Position numbers and translations under genes: made by a program. The notes under the pieces are model-generated. The model worked only from the letters and a program-made list of their open reading frames with translations, did no database searches and was not told where the DNA came from. Of a stretch of DNA of 12,590 bases, positions 1 through 6,000 are shown piece after piece (the stretch's first letter is position 1; every line of letters begins with the position of its first letter). Where the stretch lies: the NCBI GenBank assembly GCA_001796995.1, contig MGOB01000037.1:15886-28475 (forward strand), written 5' to 3'. Origin of the DNA: Chloroflexi bacterium RBG_16_68_14. Its GTDB lineage: Bacteria > Chloroflexota > Dehalococcoidia > DSTF01 > RBG-16-68-14.

Positions 1-378
1 GGTATGGCCGCCACCGGCATCATGGCCGACGTGCTGGCTCGCCGTTCCGGGCGGCGGCCGTCGCTCATCCTCCCCAACGACGGCTACATCGACAACATCA
101 GCCGGGACGCAGTGGTGGAGGTGCCGGGCCTGGTGGAGGAGGGAGCAGTTCGCGGCCTAGCCGTCGGAGCTTTGCCCGCGCCCATCGCCCAGATGGTACA
201 GCGCGAGGTGGAGATCCAGAAGCTGGTGGTGGACGCCGCCGTGACCGGGTCGCGGGAGCTGGCTTTGCAAGCACTTCTCATCGACCCGGTGGTGAACAGC
301 GCCCGTAAGGCCGAGGTGCTGCTCGATGACATCCTGACCGCCCACGCCAAGCACCTGCCTCAATTCGCGGGGCGCTAG
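1..378 (+). CDS. Glycoside hydrolase family 4 type enzyme, C-terminal fragment (5' truncated by window edge)
   Basis: The reading frame is open from the first base, so the Met at position 4 is probably internal and the gene begins upstream of the window. The visible ~125 residues look like the C-terminal alpha-helical part of family GH4. They contain NDGYIDN (the segment near the active-site region), then LPAPIAQMVQREVEIQKL, then a helix reading ELALQALLIDP, which matches the family pattern LP..A.L...Q...QEL..EA...G....ALQAL..DP. GH4 enzymes (alpha-galactosidases, alpha-glucosidases, 6-phospho-glycosidases, alpha-glucuronidases) are cytoplasmic, use NAD+ and a divalent metal, and cleave by a redox-elimination mechanism. 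The NAD-binding N-terminus and the metal-binding Cys/His are outside the window, so the sugar specificity cannot be judged. It ends in TAG at 376-378, overlapping the stop of the convergent dehydrogenase gene. Confidence 0.8.
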   Translation, partial: GMAATGIMADVLARRSGRRPSLILPNDGYIDNISRDAVVEVPGLVEEGAVRGLAVGALPAPIAQMVQREVEIQKLVVDAAVTGSRELALQALLIDPVVNSARKAEVLLDDILTAHAKHLPQFAGR

Positions 379-1139
379 AAGTAGTTGACGCTGATGCCGC
401 CATCGACGACGAAGGTGCTACCCGTCACCCAGCTCGATTCGTCAGACGCCAGGTAGAGGGCGGCGTAGACCACGTCCTCGGCCTGGCCGAAGCGCCTCAT
501 GGGGATGCGGTTGAGCCGCTTGAGGCGCTCCTCTTCGTTGGGGAACAGGGACTCCAGCATGGGCGTCAGGATAGGCCCGGGGCAGATGGCGTTGGCGCGG
601 ATGTTGTGAGGGCCGAGCTGGACGGCGAGGGAGCGGGTCAATGAGAGCACGGCCCCTTTGCTCGCCGTGTAGGCGTCCTGGGGCACCGTGCAGCCTAGCA
701 GGGCAACGAAGGAGGCGATGTTCACAATCGAGCCGCCGCCGGAGCGGATGAGCTCTGGCACGCCGAACTTGCAGCAGAGAGAGACGCCTTTCACGTTCAC
801 GTCCATGACGCGCTGATAGACGTCTTCGTTCAGGTCAATGACCGAGCCGTCCTCGTCGGGGAAGATGCCGGCGTTGTTGTAGAGGATGTGGAGGTTTCCG
901 TAGGCCTTGACCGCCTCCTCCACCCAGCGACGCACGTCTTCCGCCCGGCAGACGTCCCCCACCAGGCCGAGGATGTTGCCGCCGGCGCTGCGCACCCGCT
1001 CCACCGTCGCCTGTAGCCCCTCCGGCGCGATGTCGGTGGCGACCACGGCCGCCCCCTCGCGGGCGAACATCTCGGCGGCCAGGCTGCCCATGCCGCTCCC
1101 GGCGCCGGTGATGAGCGCGGTCTTCCCCTGTAGGCGCAT
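375..1139 (-). CDS. Short-chain dehydrogenase/reductase (classical SDR, NAD-type)
   Basis: A 254-residue protein, the usual length of a classical SDR. Visible motifs are the dinucleotide-binding TGAGSGMG (residues 11-18), Asp36 at the end of the second strand (this favours NAD(H) over NADP(H)), DV at 62-63, NNAG at 88-91, and the catalytic tetrad Asn115, Ser143, Tyr157, Lys161. PGPILTPM follows as the usual substrate-loop segment, and the protein ends with the common VDGG segment. It is a cytoplasmic oxidoreductase acting on a hydroxyl or keto group of unknown substrate. The frame stays open further upstream to 1220, but the ATG at 1139 is preceded by AAGGAGGAG and gives the standard SDR N-terminus, so I chose it. 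The gene lies 11 nt after the glutamine-synthetase-like gene, and its Shine-Dalgarno site begins inside that gene's TGA, so the two are almost certainly one operon. Confidence 0.93.
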   Translation of the reverse strand: MRLQGKTALITGAGSGMGSLAAEMFAREGAAVVATDIAPEGLQATVERVRSAGGNILGLVGDVCRAEDVRRWVEEAVKAYGNLHILYNNAGIFPDEDGSVIDLNEDVYQRVMDVNVKGVSLCCKFGVPELIRSGGGSIVNIASFVALLGCTVPQDAYTASKGAVLSLTRSLAVQLGPHNIRANAICPGPILTPMLESLFPNEEERLKRLNRIPMRRFGQAEDVVYAALYLASDESSWVTGSTFVVDGGISVNYF

Positions 1140-1142
1140 CGT

Positions 1143-1151
1143 CTCCTCCTT
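1143..1151 (-). promoter_or_regulatory. Ribosome binding site deciding the SDR start
   Basis: Read on the minus strand, AAGGAGGAG lies 3 nt before the ATG at 1139 (5 nt from the AAGGAGG core) and starts within the TGA of the upstream gene. It excludes the longer reading of the SDR frame that would begin at 1220 inside the glutamine-synthetase-like gene. Confidence 0.75.
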
Positions 1152-2509
1152 CACACCTGCTCGAAGTAGCGCTGCCGCTCCCAGTCCGTCACCGCCCGCC
1201 GGAAGCACTCCACCTCCCACTGTCGCATGCGGGCGTAGTGGTCCACGAACGCGTCGCCGAAGTACTCGCGCGCCAGGGCGCTGGCGGCGAAGCGTTCGAC
1301 GGCCTCGGTCAGCGTGCCCGGAAGCTTCAGCACGTCGGCGGCGCGATAGGCGTCGCCCGTGATAGGCGGGGGGCAGGTGAGCCCGCGCTCGAGGCCGTAG
1401 AGGCCGCCGGCGAGGGAGGCGGCGAAGCCCAGGTAGGCGTTGACGTCGGCGCCTGGCACGCGGTTCTCGATGCGGCAGGCAGCCGCAGAGCTAGCGATGA
1501 CGCGCAGGGCGGTGGTCCTGTTCTCGAAGCCCCAGGTGACGTTGGTGGGCGCCCAGCTCCCCACGACGAAGCGCTTGTACGAGTTTACGTTGGGCGCGTA
1601 CATCAACATGAGCTCGGGCAGGGTGGCCAGGACGCCGGCCAGGTAGGCCCGCATCAGCTCCGACGCGTGGTGGGGAGCGGCTTCGTTCCAGAAGAGGCTG
1701 CGCTCCCCGTCCAGCGACCAGAGGCTCTGGTGGAGGTGGCCGCTGCAGCCGTCTAGCCGGTCCGAGTACTTGGCCATGAAGGTCGGCACCACGCCACCTG
1801 CCGCCGCGATCTCCTTGGAGCCGCTCTTGTAGAGCAGGGCGCAGTCGGCGGCGGTCAGGGCATCGGCGTAGTGGAGGTTGATCTCGTACATCCCCTCGCC
1901 GTGCTCGCGGTTGTAGCCTTCGACGGGCACGGCGAACTCGATCATCTGCCGGCGGATCCCGCCGATCAGGTCCTCGTCCAGGCTGGCGTGGTGGATGCTG
2001 TAGCAGTTCAGTCCCGGGCTGAGGGGCTGGAGCCCGGCGTAGCCCTTCGCGCGCAGGCTCTGCTGGTCCTCGCGGAAGAACCGGACCTCGAACTCGGCCG
2101 CCATGCGGGGCCGGTAGCCGGACGCCTCCGCCCGCTCGATCACCCGGCGCAGCACCTGTCGGGGCGAGGCCCCCAGCGGTCCCCCGTCCTCGGAGAAGTA
2201 GTCGCAGACCACGGCGGCGCTCCCCGCCTCCCAGGGCACCAGGCGGAAGGTCGAGAGGTCCGGGCGCATGACGATGTCGGCGTAGCCGCTCGCGGCGCTG
2301 CCGAGCGCCAGGCCATCGATGAGCTGCTCCTGGATGTCCCAGCCGAAGATCACATCGCACTGGGGGAACCCGCCGCCCCGGCAGCCCTCCACGAAGTGCG
2401 AGCTGAGGATGCGCTTGCCCCGGAAGACGCCGTCCATGTCCGCGCCGCCGACCTTCACGACCTCGATGCCGCGCTGCGCGATGAGCTGCTCGACCATCTC
2501 CAGGTCCAT
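1151..2509 (-). CDS. Glutamine synthetase family ligase (PuuA/GlnA3-like, possible gamma-glutamyl-amine synthetase)
   Basis: A 452-residue protein with a full glutamine synthetase fold. The N-terminal beta-grasp part carries DMDGVFRGK (24-32). The catalytic barrel keeps the probable metal ligands Glu139, Glu141, Glu202, Glu209, His258 (in SGHLHQSL) and Glu348 (in RIENR), plus the substrate/ATP arginines in SYKRF (310-314) and ENRTTALR (329-336). All key residues are present, so an active ATP-dependent ligase is expected. The segment YNREHGEGMYEINL and the absence of the NLYDLP adenylylation loop near the C-terminus fit the paralogous branch that glutamylates amines (PuuA, GlnA3/GlnA4 types) better than the housekeeping ammonia-assimilating enzyme. 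The actual acceptor is unknown. The ATG at 2509 has AAGGAGG about 10 nt upstream. It is the first gene of an operon with the SDR. A weak -10-like TATTCT (2540-2545, minus strand) is the only promoter hint, with no convincing -35. Confidence 0.9.
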   Translation of the reverse strand: MDLEMVEQLIAQRGIEVVKVGGADMDGVFRGKRILSSHFVEGCRGGGFPQCDVIFGWDIQEQLIDGLALGSAASGYADIVMRPDLSTFRLVPWEAGSAAVVCDYFSEDGGPLGASPRQVLRRVIERAEASGYRPRMAAEFEVRFFREDQQSLRAKGYAGLQPLSPGLNCYSIHHASLDEDLIGGIRRQMIEFAVPVEGYNREHGEGMYEINLHYADALTAADCALLYKSGSKEIAAAGGVVPTFMAKYSDRLDGCSGHLHQSLWSLDGERSLFWNEAAPHHASELMRAYLAGVLATLPELMLMYAPNVNSYKRFVVGSWAPTNVTWGFENRTTALRVIASSAAACRIENRVPGADVNAYLGFAASLAGGLYGLERGLTCPPPITGDAYRAADVLKLPGTLTEAVERFAASALAREYFGDAFVDHYARMRQWEVECFRRAVTDWERQRYFEQV

Positions 2510-2580
2510 CGACGGCTCTCCTCCTTCAGGGCTGAGACAAGAATAACAGAACGGCAGGCTAGCCGCCGTCGGCCGAACGC

Positions 2581-2629
2581 GTAGGGGCGAGCGGCTGCTC
2601 GCCCTGGGCGACCGGACGGTCGCCCCTAC
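2581..2629. repeat. 49-nt palindromic element: two tandem hairpins inside 10-bp terminal inverted repeats
   Basis: The ends are a perfect inverted pair: gtaggggcga at 2581-2590 and tcgcccctac at 2620-2629. Inside are two consecutive hairpins of the same design: gggcgagc/gctcgccc (2585-2592 with 2597-2604, loop ggct) and gggcgacc/ggtcgccc (2606-2613 with 2618-2625, loop ggac). Each has an 8-bp perfect stem and a 4-nt loop, and a single T (2605) joins them. Pairing of the outer arms and formation of the two small hairpins compete with each other. The element lies 73 nt beyond the stop of the giant gene and 72 nt upstream of the next gene's start. It has no T-tract, so a classic intrinsic terminator is not supported. 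A dispersed REP/MITE-like intergenic palindrome is the more likely reading, possibly protecting a 3' end. Confidence 0.8.
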
Positions 2630-2701
2630 TGGCCGAGCGACGCAGCGTCACCAAGTTGGATAGGTGGTATCTCAGCGGGGCGATGGGGAAGACGCGGCGC
2701 C

Positions 2702-3094
2702 CTATCGGCAGTCGTGATGGTACTGGAGCATGACCGAGAGGATGTCATTGGGGCCGTCGATCCTGCCGTCTGGCCCTGTCCGCTGCCAGGAGTACTGTGC
2801 CCCCTGCTTCGCGACCCCCCGGTCATACCTGGCGTCGTAGGGCAGGGCGGGGTTGGCAGAGTAGCGCAGCTTGACCTGGAGGATGTCGTTGGGCGCGTCG
2901 ATGTACTTGTCCCCGTTAGTGTCGTAGTAGTCCCAGGGGTTGAGGGGGTTGCGCAGGCCGCCTGTCCGCTCGCTGCCGGACGCCGTCTGGACCTCCGCGC
3001 CGTCGATGCAGCCCTCTCCGTCATGGTCGGGGTCGATGTAGCTGGTGCCGATGGCGATCTCCTCGTAGTCCCTGAGGCCGTCGCCGTCGGTGTC
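2702..3094 (-). other. C-terminal dockerin-like module of the giant protein
   Basis: This segment covers residues 1816-1944. It opens with a calcium-type repeat (DTDGDGLRDYEE), then an Asp-rich turn ending GAEVQT, then an EF-hand-like loop DTNGDKYIDAPND followed by the helix ILQVKLRY and the signature SANPALPYD. A second loop, TGPDGRIDGPND, precedes ILSVMLQY. The first loop has Asp/Asn at positions 1, 3, 5 and 12 as in dockerin EF-hands. In the second loop the residues at positions 1 and 3 are not acidic. The spacing of two loop-helix units matches the dockerin architecture. The assignment to dockerin proper is by pattern only. Confidence 0.7.
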
Positions 3095-6000
3095 GGGGCA
3101 GGTGAGGCCGACATCGAGATTGGTCACAGGCTCGCTTATGACTTGGACGACGGCGCTGTCCTCGGTCGAGCAGCCGGGCTTGCTGACGCGGACGAAGTAG
3201 CTGCCGGGCGCCACGTCCCAGGCGTAGCGGCCGTCCGCGCCCGTGGTCTGCGGGTTGGCCTCCGGGTCGAACATACCGGCGTGGAGGGTCGGGCTCATCT
3301 CCTGCGGCGTGCCGGTCGCCGGGTTGATGCGGAAGAGCCGGACCGTGGCGCCTTCGATCGGGGCGAGGGTGTCATCGTCGAAGACGGTGCCGCTGGGGTC
3401 GATGAGCAGGATGCCGAAGTCGTCCAGCGGGATGCTATCGGCTACAATCTCCACCACCGGGGTGCTCCCAGGTGGCCACTCATACGGGGGCGTGAAGGTG
3501 TAGCGCCAGAGGGTGCCGTCGCCGTTCACGTCCGTCATCTGGGCGGGACCGACCTGGGGCGGGTTGGGGCCGGTCACCGTGATGGTAACCTTGCTCGCCG
3601 GAGGGCTGGCGGTGTACTCGATGGTGATGGGCTGGCCGCGGATGCCCTGCGGCGTGCCGTCGGGTGCTGAACCGAAGCCGGTATTGGCGGTGACGCCGGG
3701 CGGTGGGAAGCCCGTGCAATCGCTGTCGTTGCCGTCAGTGTCCCCGTCGCCGTCGTTATCGTTGCTGTCCGTGCAGGTGGCGGGGAGGGTGGAGTGCTCC
3801 GGCGTGCTGGTGTTCGACTGGGGATCGGAGCCAAGGGTGCGCTCCTGGCCGTCCCCGTAACCGTCGCTGTCGCTGTCGGCGTTGTTGGGGTTGGTGCCGA
3901 AGCTCACCTCGAAGCCGTCGCTGAGGCCGTCGTCGTCCGTATCGCCGTCCCTTGGGTCGGTGCTGTAGACGTTGTTTTCGCCGTAGTCGGTGAGGCCGTC
4001 GCCGTCGGTGTCGCTGCTGAGGGGGTTGGTGCCTTTGGTCTTCAGCTCCAGCCCGTCGTCGAGGCCGTCCGCGTCGGTGTCGGCGTTGCAGGGGTCGGTG
4101 CCGGCGTTGAACTCGGCGAGGTGGGTCTGGCCGTCCCCATCGTCGTCGTCCGTGGCGTCTGCGACCAGCTTGTCGGTGCAGGGATAGCTGTCTTCCCAGT
4201 AGTCAGGCATGCCGTCGGCGTCGGTGTCCGGTGTCACGCAGTTGACGCTGGCGTGGGTCAGGATCGGCTTGCTCTGGCCGCCGTTCGCATCGATCAGCAT
4301 GGTGCCGTTGATGGGGTCGGTGGAGCTGGAGACGAGGGAGAGCTGGGAGGTGCCCACCTGCTGGCAGACGAACTGGAAGAGCGCTACCGCGCCTGTGTGT
4401 GTGCTCGTCCCGCTCCCAACGCAGGCGAGCGACACGGTCGCTTGCTTGCCGGCGTCGTCGTCCAGCCGCGTCGAGCGGGCAGCGGTGCAGGGCTCGGGCC
4501 ACACGTTCTCAGACGCGGGGTCGCTCAGCGGCTGGTAGTTAAGGACCGCCTCGTCCCAGCGCAGCTCGGCCCGGTAGGCCGAGTAGCCGCCGGCCCCGGC
4601 TTGCGGCGGTTGCGTGACGTGGACCTTCACGAAAAACTTCTGGCCGACCGTGGCCGTGGCCTTGGCGTCAACATCGGCGTCGCTGCCGTCCGCGTCGACG
4701 GCCACGGAGCCTGGCTGGGCGCCCTTTCGAGTGCCTGAGAACGTTCCAGACGCGCCGCTCTCGCATAAGAAGCTTCCAGTCATCGAGTTGCCGTCGGCGG
4801 TGACGTCTCCTGTGACGGAATCCTGGCCGCAGGTCTCTCCGGCAAAGCCAGATACGGACAAGTGCCCCGTGAAGGGATCGATAGTGCCGGAGAGGACGTG
4901 GCTCGTCTTTATGCCTTGCAGGTCGCCCGGATAGCAGGTGCCGTTGAATATCAGGTCCGAGCCCGCCTGCGAGGCGACCGAGAGGCAAAAGTCGGCACCG
5001 CCTGAGAGGTTCAAGTTCCACACACCTGAGATGTCCACCGGCTGGGGGAAGGGCGTAGGCGTGCTCGTGGGCGTGGGCGTAAATGTGGCGGTCGCCGCAA
5101 AGGTTGGCGTCCACGTCGGCCCGCTGCAGTTGATGGTCAGCGTGTCGGACGCGGGGTACTGGCTCGCGCCGTCGGCGCCCACGAAGCCAGCGCCGTCAGT
5201 ATTGTCCGGGTCCGCGTACGGGACCAACTGGACGGTAGTCACGCTGTTGCCGGCCGAGCAGGCGAAGTTCATGGCCACGAACAGGCCGGTGTAGGTAGTC
5301 GGATTGGGAGGCAGCCCTGTGGTGATGCACCACTGGTTCACTGTCTCGCCCGGTATGGTCTGCCCGCCTTGCTTGACCCCGCCGCAGTCCATCGGGGGGG
5401 AGTTGATGTCGTCCTCCGGCCCCCCGGCCGGCTTCTTGTAGGTGAGCGCGTTGCCGCCGTCGTCGTAGTCCACGTAGCTCTGGGCAAGGATCCAGCCGCC
5501 GGCCGGTATCTTGTCGATGATAACGGCCAGCGTGAACTGCTTGCCCGGCGGGATCGTGCATTTTGTGGGTCGCACGGGGTCATCGCAGTCCCCGCCTTGG
5601 ACGTTGAGCGCCATCTCCGGCGGGCAGATCCCGCCAGGGCAGGGCGTGGGCGTGGCGGTGGGCGTCCTGGTCGCTGTGAGTGTCGAGGTAGCGGTGGCCG
5701 TGGCCGTCTCTGTTGGCGTAGGCGTGACAGTAATGGTGGGCGTTGCCGTGTCGGTGCCCGTGGGCGTTGGCGTGGAAGTGGGTGTCGGTGTGCCGCAGCC
5801 GCCGTTGGCCGGCACCTTGCCGTCGGGGCAGGGGGTGGGCGTGACGGTGACCGTGGGCGTGACGGTCGGCGTCGGGGTCGAGGTGGGCGTCGACGGCACC
5901 ACGCAGTTGATGGTCAGCGCGTCGGACACGTTCACCGTGTCCGGCGACCCATCGCCGTCGGCATCGATCTGCTGCTGGCCCTCCACCGTCACCGGCACCT

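Noticed and set aside
1871..2584. Plus-strand open frame opposite the glutamine-synthetase-like gene
   Set aside because: It is a shadow of a gene whose full set of catalytic residues is intact, and it has no recognisable motif.
2581..2629. Intrinsic terminator of the giant gene
   Set aside because: The stems are strong, but no T-run follows on either strand; it is kept as a palindromic repeat instead.
3794..4738. Plus-strand open frame rich in VGVGV and AVAV, resembling a repetitive protein
   Set aside because: The repetition is the antisense image of the TSP3 Asp/Gly codons in the giant gene; there is no Shine-Dalgarno site and no plausible fold. The same applies to 2714-3670 and 5369-6589.
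5639..5902. Possible CRISPR or tandem DNA repeat array
   Set aside because: The repeats are short, irregular and in frame, encoding a Pro/Thr linker; there are no constant spacers or palindromic repeats.
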